A DNA stretch of 64,000 nt from Photorhabdus heterorhabditis (GCF_018448905.1 NZ_RCWA01000005.1:1-64000); one strand, 5' to 3'. Positions 25,298 through 34,053 are shown, numbered from the stretch's first letter. A program made the numbers and translations. The notes: a model not told the origin generated them from the letters alone.

Positions 25298-27334
25298 ATG
25301 TCAGGATCTGGAATAAGAATATCTGTTACCTCAGGTAATAATAATATCAATACCGCTTCTCCAGTAGTTGAATCTGAAATATCTCAAGTGGGTGTCATAA
25401 ATTCAATTATTACAGGAGGCAGCAGCCAAAGAATACATGCGCATAATGAGCTGCCGTCTGCTGTGCATGTAGAGTCACCTTTGTTGCCGTTAGCAGATAA
25501 AGAAACAACAGCAAAAACAAAGAAACAAGCAAAATTGAGAACATCCAATTCAATCAGTAATAAGAGTAAAGCCATAGCTCATGTAGGGACCTTAACTCTC
25601 GCTTCTGTTATTGGAATTGCTTTGGCTCCATTTACCGCAGGAATCAGTTTGTTACCTACGGCATTTGTGGTGTTGTTTGGTAATGCTTCTGCTATGGCGA
25701 TGTATGGGGGTTCCCAGTATTTACTAGGTAATCCTCAAGGAAATAATGAGAATAAATCGGATATAGATAAACCACGGGAGCCGTTGAATGAGCCAGACTT
25801 TCACTCCCCTAATAGGTCAGCACGTCGTTGGTCAGTGCCTGTTGTTGATGAAGAAGCTCAGCGACCTGATATTTCTGAAACTGATCATTCAGAAGAAGTA
25901 AAAATAGATAATCCAGAAAGCGAGGGTGAAAAATCTGAACGTATTGATCAAGACATGATTGATGAGAAAGCTCGCTCTGAAGATAAAAATAATGATAAGC
26001 ATCAACCCACGCTTATTGATCAATTAAAAGAAAAGTTCAAAGATGTTCCGGTTATTAAATACGTTGAACACGAAAATGAAATTGATCAAGTGGACTTTAC
26101 TGATCAATTGCAGGAATTGCCGAATTCAGAAAATATCATAAATTCTTCGGACATGGTGGCTGTAGCGCAGCGAATGATTCATCTTGAAAATGGGATGAAA
26201 CTCTATATAGGTGAAGTAGTGCCGTTGACGGCGGAATCTGTGCCAGCGACAGAACGAATCCCTCAGGTTGCCAGCCCAACACCGGGGACTACGGCGGCGG
26301 CTGAGAAACAAAAACAATGGCCGCCAGTGAAGGTGGATTACGGAGTGAAAACTTCGCAGGGGGCGGTATCCGGGCGGGGCGATAATCATACCCGCGGCGT
26401 GAGGCATAACGCGCCAGCGACGGAACAAACCCCTCAGGTTGCCAGCCCAACACCGGGGACTACGGCGGCGGCTGAGAAACAAAAACAATGGCCGCCAGTG
26501 AAGGTGGATTACGGGGTGAAAACTTCGCAGGGGGCGGTATCCGGGCGGGGTGATAATCATACCCGCGGCGTGAGGCATAACGCGCCAGCGACGGAACAAA
26601 CCCCTCAGGTTGCCAGCCCAACACCGGGGACTACGGCGGCGGTTGAGAAACGACAGTGGCCGCCAGTGAAGGTGGATTACGGGGTGAAAACTTCGCAGGG
26701 GGCGATATCCGGGCGGGGTGATAATCATACCGGCGGCGTGAGGAATAACGCGCCAGCGCCGGAACAAGCCCCTCAGGTTGCCAGCCCGGCGCCGGGAATT
26801 GCGGCGGTGGCTGAGAAACAAAAACACTGGCCGCCAGTGAAGGCGTATTATGGGGTGAAAACTTCGCAGGGGGCGATATCCGGGCGGGGTGATAATTATA
26901 CCGCCGGAGTGAGGAATAACGCGCCAGCGACAGAACAACCCCCTCAGGTTGCCAGCCCGGCGCCGGGAATTGCGGCGGCGGCTGAGAAACAACGGTGGCC
27001 GACCGTGAAGGCGGATTACGGGATGAAAACTTCGCAGGGGGCGATATCCGGGCGGGGTGATAATCATATCCGCGGCGTGAGGAATAACGTCAACGTTACT
27101 AATACTGGAGCGGGAGTAGCAGAGCCGGCAATTATTTCCGATCAAGGGAATAATTATACTGATAGGGTAAGGACTCAAGGATTAGATCCTGAGAAAGTGA
27201 AATTATTTTCCCAATCACATCGGGATAATATTGGGATGGACAAGCCGGTGAACTTGAATATTTGGAATCAAAAAGGTGAGGCTCGGGTGGTATCTCCATT
27301 CAGGATGAAACAGCTTAATTTTTCACATGAATGA
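25298..27334 (+). CDS. Large repeat protein with RGD motifs, VopV-position candidate effector
   Basis: 678 aa, not recognised by sequence. Order: Ser/Asn-rich N-terminus without signal peptide (1-70); Lys-rich stretch; one long hydrophobic segment (about 96-140, Leu-Thr-Leu-Ala-Ser-Val-Ile-Gly-Ile-Ala); acidic linker (150-315); five repeats of 57 residues (316-598), each with Trp-Pro-Pro or Trp-Pro-Thr, a Thr-Ser-Gln-Gly-Ala turn and Gly-Arg-Gly-Asp-Asn; a basic C-terminus. The gene sits between the gatekeeper/SctQ genes and sctL-V-U, where V. parahaemolyticus has vopV, a repeat-rich F-actin-binding effector. I infer a secreted or translocated repeat protein. The hydrophobic segment could mean membrane insertion or a translocator role. 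Confidence 0.6.
   Translation: MSGSGIRISVTSGNNNINTASPVVESEISQVGVINSIITGGSSQRIHAHNELPSAVHVESPLLPLADKETTAKTKKQAKLRTSNSISNKSKAIAHVGTLTLASVIGIALAPFTAGISLLPTAFVVLFGNASAMAMYGGSQYLLGNPQGNNENKSDIDKPREPLNEPDFHSPNRSARRWSVPVVDEEAQRPDISETDHSEEVKIDNPESEGEKSERIDQDMIDEKARSEDKNNDKHQPTLIDQLKEKFKDVPVIKYVEHENEIDQVDFTDQLQELPNSENIINSSDMVAVAQRMIHLENGMKLYIGEVVPLTAESVPATERIPQVASPTPGTTAAAEKQKQWPPVKVDYGVKTSQGAVSGRGDNHTRGVRHNAPATEQTPQVASPTPGTTAAAEKQKQWPPVKVDYGVKTSQGAVSGRGDNHTRGVRHNAPATEQTPQVASPTPGTTAAVEKRQWPPVKVDYGVKTSQGAISGRGDNHTGGVRNNAPAPEQAPQVASPAPGIAAVAEKQKHWPPVKAYYGVKTSQGAISGRGDNYTAGVRNNAPATEQPPQVASPAPGIAAAAEKQRWPTVKADYGMKTSQGAISGRGDNHIRGVRNNVNVTNTGAGVAEPAIISDQGNNYTDRVRTQGLDPEKVKLFSQSHRDNIGMDKPVNLNIWNQKGEARVVSPFRMKQLNFSHE
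26243..27091 (+). repeat. Five in-frame 171-bp repeats, GC-rich
   Basis: Units start at 26243, 26414, 26585, 26753 and 26924 (171, 171, 168 and 171 bp apart). They are markedly richer in G and C than the flanking gene. Units 1-3 are nearly identical; 4 and 5 have diverged. Every unit keeps the codons for Gly-Arg-Gly-Asp-Asn. Confidence 0.95.
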
Positions 27335-27442
27335 TATGTTTCGCTTTGCCTGTTCATGATATTTCACGTTGTTTCCATTGTGTGCAGGGGAGAGTAAAGT
27401 TTATTGTTGATTCTTTATTAAGAGTTACCACTGGATAGTATT

Positions 27443-28048
27443 TTGTTTATTGAAATAGAATCATCATATAAGGCGATTCCCCTGCTTGTATTTAAGCGTG
27501 ATCATCACTCGAGTATTATTAAGAAATCGCATGTTCGCATTTATAGTGATGCTCATGCATTGCTGATGGCCATTGAAGAGCAGGTTCAGGAGTTTCAGAA
27601 ACTTATTGAACAGCAAACAATTCAAATGATAGAGGATAAAGAGCGGGAGTTAAATGAACATATTAGCCATTTACAAGCGTCAGTCATTCATCAATTAACT
27701 CTTTCACAGCAGCAATGGTTTGAAAAGGCAGAAGAGCAGTTGAATAAACTGCTCGATGCACAGGAAAAAAGACTGAGTGAAGCTATTGCTGATGCCAGGA
27801 ATAGCATGGCATCAGCTATTCGCAACAGACTGATAAAAATGAATCAAAGTGATAGTCTGATTGGCTATTTGAGTGATGCGCTACATGCTGAATTAAATGA
27901 CGTAGAGAAGTCATTGGTGATTGTCAAATCTTACAGTGATAACGGGACCACATTAACTATTGAAAATGACGACTGTATGGTGAGTATTAACACGCAAGAA
28001 TTATTATCTGAACTTAAATCTTGTTTAGAGAATATATCTGATGATTAA
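27443..28048 (+). CDS. sctL: T3SS stator protein SctL
   Basis: A 201-aa YscL/FliH-type protein that binds SctN and SctQ. A long Gln/Glu-rich coiled coil (residues 35-120) is followed by a globular C-terminal part (Leu-Asn-Asp-Val-Glu-Lys-Ser-Leu-Val-Ile-Val), the family plan. The start is TTG at 27443; no in-frame ATG precedes the coiled coil. It overlaps sctV by 8 nt. Confidence 0.8.
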   Translation: MFIEIESSYKAIPLLVFKRDHHSSIIKKSHVRIYSDAHALLMAIEEQVQEFQKLIEQQTIQMIEDKERELNEHISHLQASVIHQLTLSQQQWFEKAEEQLNKLLDAQEKRLSEAIADARNSMASAIRNRLIKMNQSDSLIGYLSDALHAELNDVEKSLVIVKSYSDNGTTLTIENDDCMVSINTQELLSELKSCLENISDD

Positions 28049-29930
28049 GCAGTTTGGGGAGTTTTCTGGTTGGTTAAAGCCAAGTAGCGTTATTATTGCC
28101 TTATTATTACCGGCTGTAATATTGTTACCACTCCCAGGATTTGTTATTGATATCTTTGTTCTGTCCAGTTTTATTATCTCGGTAATGCTGCTGGTTATTA
28201 TGTTGGAGAATGACAAACCATTAAAAGTCACTTTTCTTCCTACGGTGGTGCTGTTACTGACAACTTTTCGACTATTATTATCGATTGCTACAACTAGAAA
28301 TATTCTTGCAAATGATGAAGTAGGAATGGTCATTGAAATTATAGGCCATTTTGTCATGGGGGCTGGTTTGCTCTCTGGTTTGATTATTTTCGTCATCATT
28401 ACCATTGTTCAGTTTCTGGTGGTGACAAAAGGCGGGGAGAGGGTCGCTGAAGTAGGGGCTCGTTTTTCTCTTGATGCGATGCCGGGACGTCAGATGACGA
28501 TTGATGGCGATCTCAAAAACAATATGATTACCGGGGAGCAGGCGCAGGCATTGCGAGCAGAGTTGAGCACAGAAAATAAACTGTTTGGCTCACTGGAAGG
28601 CGCAATGAAGTTTATTAAAGGGGATGCGATAGCTGGGATATTGATCAGCCTCGTGAACTTGTTTGGCGGTATTTATGTTGGGATTAATCAATTTGATCTT
28701 TCTGTTTCTGAGAGCGTTCAGCGGTTTTCGATATTAACCATCGGCGATGGTTTGGTTTCACAAATTCCAAGTTTATTATTATCGGTAGCCTGTGGGGTGT
28801 ACCTGACGAGAATTAAAGGGGTAGATGAAAAGTCTAGCTCTTTCATGGGGCAACTGGCAACTCAGATTGGTGCATTTTGGAAAAACCTGGCGCTCATTGG
28901 CTTGATCATGATGTTTTTGGGGATGCTCAACACCGACTTAATGTATGTGTGTATTCCAATCTCTATTGTTTGTCTTGCAATCGCATTTTTTCTTCGGCGA
29001 GGGCAATCTCACACGGCGGTTAAAATTTTGGACGGCGAGGGAAGTGGACTGTTCGAATCCCTAACTTTTCGTCTTAAAGATAGTAAACATCAATATATTA
29101 TCTATGATGGTGTGGTTGGAATTGAGAATCTGCTCTGGGGACAGAGCATGGGGAAACCCTGTGTGGTAGTCGATCCTCATTTAGAAAGTGATATTGAGGT
29201 GAGTGTATTAGGGATTAAATTATATTCATTTGTACAAAATAAGGCTATTGGTGTTGACGACATTCTGGGGGATGAGATATTTATTCATTCATCAGAAATA
29301 ACCAATAATTTGACAGTCATTATTAGTTATTTCTTACGTAAGCGGTTAATTGAGAAATATAATATTCAATTTACAAGTAATATCATTGATGATTTATCTA
29401 AAGCAAGCGAAGTCATGAAGAAGGAAATTGATTCTGCTATAGGTATAAATCGAGTACATGATGTTATTAAACAGATGATCAATTGCCCTGAATTTTATTT
29501 AGATTCTATTAGTTTTTTTGAATCATTGATCTATTGGTCAAGGCTGGATAGTGAACCCAAAAATTGGCTTATGAGAATACGTACCCAAGCTCGCTATGAA
29601 ATTACTTCTCGTTTAGTCAATCAAGATGGTGTGATTTTTGCTGCGATATTACCTGCTGAATTAACTGAACTGATGGAGTCTTTTGTGAGTGGTCAGGAGG
29701 AAAATGTAGATATGCTGATGTCAGTGAGACAGTCTTTGCGAGATGAAATTTGTCGGTTAACTGAAAAAAATAAAGTTAAACCTGTATTGGTAGTCAGTGA
29801 TGCAGAAGTTAATTTTGTGAAATCCTTTATGCATCAGGTCGTCTCTTCACTTGCGGTTTGCAGTTATAGTGACATTACTAATTCCAACCTCATTAAAGAT
29901 ACTGAAATGCTTCAGGTTACAATTCCGTGA
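28041..29930 (+). CDS. sctV: T3SS export gate SctV
   Basis: A 629-aa FlhA/YscV-family protein that forms a nonameric ring and receives substrates. About seven to eight membrane helices occupy residues 15-310, with the FHIPEP signature (Arg-Phe-Ser-Leu-Asp-Ala-Met-Pro-Gly-Arg-Gln) near residue 140. The cytoplasmic domain fills the rest. It is somewhat shorter than usual (about 680-700 aa). It overlaps sctL and is followed by sctU after 15 bp. Confidence 0.96.
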   Translation: MIKQFGEFSGWLKPSSVIIALLLPAVILLPLPGFVIDIFVLSSFIISVMLLVIMLENDKPLKVTFLPTVVLLLTTFRLLLSIATTRNILANDEVGMVIEIIGHFVMGAGLLSGLIIFVIITIVQFLVVTKGGERVAEVGARFSLDAMPGRQMTIDGDLKNNMITGEQAQALRAELSTENKLFGSLEGAMKFIKGDAIAGILISLVNLFGGIYVGINQFDLSVSESVQRFSILTIGDGLVSQIPSLLLSVACGVYLTRIKGVDEKSSSFMGQLATQIGAFWKNLALIGLIMMFLGMLNTDLMYVCIPISIVCLAIAFFLRRGQSHTAVKILDGEGSGLFESLTFRLKDSKHQYIIYDGVVGIENLLWGQSMGKPCVVVDPHLESDIEVSVLGIKLYSFVQNKAIGVDDILGDEIFIHSSEITNNLTVIISYFLRKRLIEKYNIQFTSNIIDDLSKASEVMKKEIDSAIGINRVHDVIKQMINCPEFYLDSISFFESLIYWSRLDSEPKNWLMRIRTQARYEITSRLVNQDGVIFAAILPAELTELMESFVSGQEENVDMLMSVRQSLRDEICRLTEKNKVKPVLVVSDAEVNFVKSFMHQVVSSLAVCSYSDITNSNLIKDTEMLQVTIP

Positions 29931-29945
29931 TAATAGGGTGTAATA

Positions 29946-30986
29946 GTGGAATCAACAGAACCTAAAAAATATCCGCCTACAGCAAAAAAGTTGCGAGATT
30001 TGAGAAAGAAAGGGCAGTTCCCGAAAACGGAATTGGCAGAGCCTACTTTTGCTATTATTCTATTCTTTATATCAATATCTATTTTTATTGTGTTATTGTT
30101 CAGTGATTTCAATTATTGGGTTGAATTTATTGTCTATGCGGATTTATCCTCTGGTTTTGACTCTGTTCTGGTATCTTTGACTGTTATTATGGTACTTTTT
30201 GCCATAGCGAAATTTATCTTTTTTATAGTTAATTGGGTGGTGATTAATAAGGTTGTGTTGAATACGAAAGGGATTGGTTTTAATCTTGATAAGATTAATC
30301 CGGTTAATGGATTTAAAAATACGTTAGGTTTTGATGCTATTATCAATTCATTTAGAAAAGTGCTGGAACTTGTGTTTTTGATTTTTCTACTTAAGTATGT
30401 TTTCGATACTTATGGCGTTGAATTAAATAAATTACATAAAGTCAGTAACCCGTCATTTTTTGTGTATGACTTAGTATACTATATAGGGGGAGCCTCTCTT
30501 CTGATGGTTATCTATGGCATTTGTGTCGGTGCGGTGGACTTTTTATTTGAATCCTATCGGTTTCAAAAAAAGAATCGTATGACGATGACAGAAATGAAAA
30601 ATGAAATGAAGGATACAGAAGGTTCACCGCTGATAAAAATGGAAAGACGACATAAAATGCGTGAATTAATGAATGAACCTATGACAAAAGGCCGGCGTCC
30701 AACTTTTGCATTAGCAAATCCAACGCATATTTTAGTGCCAATTTGTTATGAACCGGAAATTGATCAGGCTCCTATTGTATTGAGTATTTATACTAATGAT
30801 ATGGCATTGGGAAAAAGGAGTTATTACGAGTCGTTAGGGGTGCCAATTATTGAGGATAAGCCATTAGCTAGAAAAATTTTGCATAAGATGAAGCGTGGGG
30901 AGAATTATATTGATAAAGAATTCTATCGCGATATTGCGTTGATTATTGTTGCATTAAATAGGAAAAAAAGTTTTGTTAAAAATTAA
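29946..30986 (+). CDS. sctU: T3SS autoprotease/switch SctU
   Basis: A 346-aa FlhB/YscU-family protein. Four membrane helices lie in residues 30-215; the cytoplasmic domain contains Asn-Pro-Thr-His at residues 258-261, where autocleavage between Asn and Pro enables the switch from needle subunits to later substrates. The family N-terminus (Thr-Glu-Pro-Lys-Lys-x-Pro-Pro-Thr-Ala-Lys-Lys-Leu-Arg-Asp) is clear. Start is GTG at 29946 after AGGGTG. It overlaps the lipoprotein gene by 14 nt. Confidence 0.96.
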   Translation: MESTEPKKYPPTAKKLRDLRKKGQFPKTELAEPTFAIILFFISISIFIVLLFSDFNYWVEFIVYADLSSGFDSVLVSLTVIMVLFAIAKFIFFIVNWVVINKVVLNTKGIGFNLDKINPVNGFKNTLGFDAIINSFRKVLELVFLIFLLKYVFDTYGVELNKLHKVSNPSFFVYDLVYYIGGASLLMVIYGICVGAVDFLFESYRFQKKNRMTMTEMKNEMKDTEGSPLIKMERRHKMRELMNEPMTKGRRPTFALANPTHILVPICYEPEIDQAPIVLSIYTNDMALGKRSYYESLGVPIIEDKPLARKILHKMKRGENYIDKEFYRDIALIIVALNRKKSFVKN

Positions 30987-31764
30987 GTGCATATGGCTAT
31001 TCTTCGGCGTAATGAGCATTAGTGCTTGCAGCAGTAAAATCAAGGATGGCAATTTATTCTTGGATATGGACTGGAAACAAGACATATATAATTTGGTTTA
31101 CACTAATGTTGACGATGTTGATAATTTACGGTTCTGGGTGAGACAGCCGCCAGAATACACTGATGGTTCTCCACATCAAAGAGCCTGTGTTGAGGTGCAA
31201 GAAGCAATGAAACCATCTAGATTTTATATTGCAAACCTCAGTACCTATGGTTTTGATGAGATTTCTAATTGTGGAAAGTCTTATTTAAGTGATCCTCACT
31301 TTGTTAAAAGAAAAAATCTTCAACCTTTCAGTGATGAAAGTTGGAATAAGCGTTCAGATGTTACTGTTCAGTTTGGTAGTGATAATGGGAATAAGAGTTT
31401 AGCCGTTTCTACTCAATTTGGTGGTAGTAAATTGGTTCATCTTATTTTTTCAGAATTATTTCCGGTTAATGAATCACAGTTGACCAGTAAAGGTAAAGCT
31501 ACGTTACTGGTAGTATTGAAAGAATTGTCATCAATACCCGTCTCTGAAATGACTATTTACGGTATCGCGGATTCATCAGGAAATTATCCGATGAACAAAG
31601 TATTAGCCAATAAGAGAGCTGAATCTGTTCGTCAATTCTTGATTGAGGAAGGTCTGCGAGATATTCCGATTTTGATACGAGGCAGTGTCGAGAACAGTGA
31701 AAGTACAGCATTACAACGCGTACAGCAGCGTCGTTTTATGATTGAGGTGAGGTTAGCACCATGA
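30973..31764 (+). CDS. OmpA-like lipoprotein in T3SS operon
   Basis: A 263-aa protein with a signal peptide and lipobox (Ser-Ile-Ser-Ala-Cys, Cys about 19), a unique middle with three further cysteines, and a C-terminal OmpA-like domain (about 155-260). The peptidoglycan-binding pattern is visible: Leu-Phe-Pro-Val-Asn-Glu-Ser at its start, Asn-Lys-x-Leu-Ala-Asn-Lys-Arg-Ala-Glu-Ser-Val in the helix and Gln-Gln-Arg-Arg-Phe-Met-Ile-Glu-Val at the end. Start is TTG at 30973. It may anchor the apparatus to the cell wall or act as secretin pilotin. Such a protein is unusual among core T3SS genes. It ends in ATGA overlap with the next gene. Confidence 0.75.
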   Translation: MLKIKCIWLFFGVMSISACSSKIKDGNLFLDMDWKQDIYNLVYTNVDDVDNLRFWVRQPPEYTDGSPHQRACVEVQEAMKPSRFYIANLSTYGFDEISNCGKSYLSDPHFVKRKNLQPFSDESWNKRSDVTVQFGSDNGNKSLAVSTQFGGSKLVHLIFSELFPVNESQLTSKGKATLLVVLKELSSIPVSEMTIYGIADSSGNYPMNKVLANKRAESVRQFLIEEGLRDIPILIRGSVENSESTALQRVQQRRFMIEVRLAP

Positions 31765-32144
31765 ATAATCGAAAATTTATCTTCTTAATGCGTGATTTCA
31801 TTCAGTCAGTGAAAGCTTCAGGTATAAATTTTGATGGCAATCAAGCATTAGTGGGAATGTATGGTGAGATAGAGTGTAGGATTGAAGATGGAACACATGC
31901 CGGGTTGCCGGGGCATTTGATTTTGCTTGTATCATTAAGTAAAGCCTCTTTGGAGCCTGTGAAAGCTCTCGAATTGAATGGTAATTTCCATTTGATGTTA
32001 GATAGTTACATTGCCTTAATTAATAATACAGGCTATTTTTTAGTTAGAAGTTTTCTAATACCGGAGCACACCAATCAGTTGCATGACTATCTTAATGAAA
32101 CGGTTGAACTTGTTCGGAATTTGATGAAAGAGAAGTTGATATAA
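31761..32144 (+). CDS. Small chaperone-like protein
   Basis: A 127-aa soluble protein overlapping both neighbours (ATGA with the lipoprotein gene, TAATG with sctD). N-terminal helix with basic residues, strands in the middle (Ile-Leu-Leu-Val-Ser-Leu) and a long C-terminal helix, consistent with a class I T3SS chaperone fold. No motif lets me fix its partner. It could also be a structural accessory of SctD. Confidence 0.5.
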   Translation: MNNRKFIFLMRDFIQSVKASGINFDGNQALVGMYGEIECRIEDGTHAGLPGHLILLVSLSKASLEPVKALELNGNFHLMLDSYIALINNTGYFLVRSFLIPEHTNQLHDYLNETVELVRNLMKEKLI

Positions 32145-33142
32145 TGTGGTTGATTGAATTCACAGAGGGGTATTTGAATGGATTGACATTGCCTATTGAA
32201 CCAAGGTTATTGCTAACCGGTGAACAGGAAGTCACGGATAATAACACGTTGAGCGTTCCAGAATATCTTTCTGGTAATGTAAATCTTGTTATAAAACTTG
32301 AAGAAAAAGGGCTTTATTTAAATGGGTGGAAAAAAAGAACAATAAAATTAAAAGAAAATGTTATTTATTCAATTTCAGGTTTGAGGTTTTTCGTTTTTTC
32401 CCAGGGCAATCGTAACCCAAAGCTTAAGCGTTTCTATTTTATGCGCTATGGTACATTAGGGTTAATGACCTTTTTATTGAGTTTGTTTGTATTGATCGTG
32501 GTATTGTTTCTTATCCAACATCAGCAGGAAAAAAACATTGGTGAGTATTTCAATAAGGTGGGCAGTGGATATATAAAAGATGGAAAACTTTATGTATTTG
32601 ATCAGAAAATAAAACAGCAACTCCCTGATGGCTGGCAAAATCAAACTAAAGTTATTCAGAGTGATAATTATCCGGCAGCTGCACATCTGAATGTTGGAGT
32701 TGTCTCTAATAGCAGTGGTAAACCACTCTCTTATCAGCTGATAGATAAAGAGAATTACACGCAAATTCGGGTTGATTTTCCTGAAAAGGAAATGCTGATA
32801 ATGCAATTATTTGGCGAATACGGGATAACTTTTGTACGTAAAGATGATGTCTGGTTAGTGAATGACCTTGCCAAAGCAAGCCAATTGTTAAAATCTAAAG
32901 GATATAACTCTGAACTTTCTCAATTGAAATCAAATTATGATGATAGTCAAATAATTGATGCACAAGACTTCCCTTATTCAGTATTTTTTTCAACTCAGGG
33001 AGGCGGATATATATATGATCAACAAGTGCGTTATTGGGAAGGGAGCAATGTACCGGGGTTTGGGGTAATTGATTCAATTTCTGAAGAAAAGATTATTTTT
33101 AAGAAAGATAACAAAAGTAAGATTTATTTCATTCATAGATAA
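32144..33142 (+). CDS. sctD: T3SS inner-membrane ring protein SctD
   Basis: A 332-aa protein with a cytoplasmic beta-rich N-terminal domain (residues 1-95, FHA-like), one membrane helix (about 103-125) and a periplasmic region of about 200 residues with ring-building alpha-beta domains. This is the YscD/PrgH topology. SctD forms the outer ring of the basal body with SctJ and binds SctC. Sequence is divergent, so the call rests on topology and position. Confidence 0.78.
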   Translation: MWLIEFTEGYLNGLTLPIEPRLLLTGEQEVTDNNTLSVPEYLSGNVNLVIKLEEKGLYLNGWKKRTIKLKENVIYSISGLRFFVFSQGNRNPKLKRFYFMRYGTLGLMTFLLSLFVLIVVLFLIQHQQEKNIGEYFNKVGSGYIKDGKLYVFDQKIKQQLPDGWQNQTKVIQSDNYPAAAHLNVGVVSNSSGKPLSYQLIDKENYTQIRVDFPEKEMLIMQLFGEYGITFVRKDDVWLVNDLAKASQLLKSKGYNSELSQLKSNYDDSQIIDAQDFPYSVFFSTQGGGYIYDQQVRYWEGSNVPGFGVIDSISEEKIIFKKDNKSKIYFIHR

Positions 33143-33153
33143 TAGGTAACTAT

Positions 33154-33798
33154 ATGACGGATTCAATAACTTTTTCTTATGGTCATAATAATATAGTAAA
33201 TTCTGAGGCATCATTTTTGAGTTTTGATGCGCTCACTCAGCGAAAAAAATTTGTTGATGATACTGTCACTGTATTGGACAGTAAAACTGTAGAAAGTACT
33301 TTCAAACAGGCCACCTCTACCCACAGAGATCCGTTGAGCTTGATTGATGCATTGCTTTCGAAATATATCATTACGCAGACTGCAAAAGCCGAAGCTTTAG
33401 CTATGGAAATATCAGAAAAGTCTAAGGCCGTAGCAGAAATAAATCGTCTTTGGGGAACGCTGATGACGGAGAATATATCTAAGTTAGACCCGACAAAAAT
33501 AGATAAGACAACGAATATTTATTCTAATAGTAGCTCTGTATATAATGAAATTGATAGGTATATAAAAGAAACACTGAAAGATCCTTCAGGGATAAATGCT
33601 ATTACTGGGGGTAAGACAACTGTTAACTACGATCAGTTACAGTCAATGAATGCCACTATGACCGCATATTCAGATAGCACTCAGGTGGATTTAGATAAGT
33701 TGCAGCAAGATTTTAAAAATATGATGACACAGATCACCTCAGCTCAGGAAGAAATTCGAGATGTCCGCCGAGCTGTAGTTTCTTTCGCTGAGAGGTAA
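33154..33798 (+). CDS. EspA/SseB-like filament or tip protein (SctA candidate)
   Basis: A 214-aa helical protein without signal peptide. It has an N-terminal helix (Asp-Ala-Leu-Leu-Ser-Lys-Tyr-Ile-Ile-Thr-Gln-Thr, Ala-Met-Glu-Ile-Ser-Glu-Lys-Ser-Lys), a variable Ser/Asn-rich middle and a long C-terminal heptad helix, the plan of EspA and SseB, which form needle extensions. It lies between sctD and the SctQ-C gene, with a ribosome-binding site after sctD. The two paralogs at 18604 and 20309 are competing tip candidates; the system may use both kinds. Confidence 0.55.
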   Translation: MTDSITFSYGHNNIVNSEASFLSFDALTQRKKFVDDTVTVLDSKTVESTFKQATSTHRDPLSLIDALLSKYIITQTAKAEALAMEISEKSKAVAEINRLWGTLMTENISKLDPTKIDKTTNIYSNSSSVYNEIDRYIKETLKDPSGINAITGGKTTVNYDQLQSMNATMTAYSDSTQVDLDKLQQDFKNMMTQITSAQEEIRDVRRAVVSFAER

Positions 33799-33804
33799 TA
33801 AACT

Positions 33805-34020
33805 ATGCGCGTAAAGCTAGACGTTGTGGTGGCTAATTGTAGCATGACACTTGATGAGCTAATTCATTTGCAGAAAGGACAAGTAAAGTCATTAACGAAT
33901 TTTGTTCAGTCAGAAGTAATACTAAAAAGTGGAAATGAAGTGATTGCTACAGGAATTTTAGTGAAGATTGATGAACAATTTTGTGTGGCGATTGACCAAG
34001 TAAACCAAATAGCAGAATAA
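33805..34020 (+). CDS. sctQ: SctQ C-terminal SpoA-domain protein
   Basis: 71 aa, consisting of a single SpoA (FliN/SctQ-C) domain: Val-Val-Val-Ala-Asn-Cys-Ser-Met-Thr-Leu-Asp-Glu-Leu, Leu-Gln-Lys-Gly-Gln-Val-Lys-Ser-Leu, Val-Ile-Ala-Thr-Gly-Ile-Leu-Val-Lys-Ile-Asp and Phe-Cys-Val-Ala-Ile. GAGAGG is 9 nt before the ATG. SpoA modules build the cytoplasmic sorting pods. In many systems a C-terminal fragment is made by internal start; here it is a separate gene. It is the last gene of operon 2. Confidence 0.82.
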   Translation: MRVKLDVVVANCSMTLDELIHLQKGQVKSLTNFVQSEVILKSGNEVIATGILVKIDEQFCVAIDQVNQIAE

Positions 34021-34027
34021 TAAAATT

Positions 34028-34053
34028 GACGTCACTGAAATAACAGTGGCGTC
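34028..34053 (+). terminator. Hairpin after T3SS operon 2
   Basis: Stem GACGTCACTG / CAGTGGCGTC (10 bp, one G-U), loop AAATAA, 8 bp after the sctQ-C stop. No T run follows; probable transcript end. Confidence 0.5.

Noticed and set aside
26126-27178. 350-codon antisense frame across the 171-bp repeats
   Set aside because: Mirror of the repeat gene; it is open because the GC-rich repeats lack antisense stops. Arg/Pro/His composition and no start signal.
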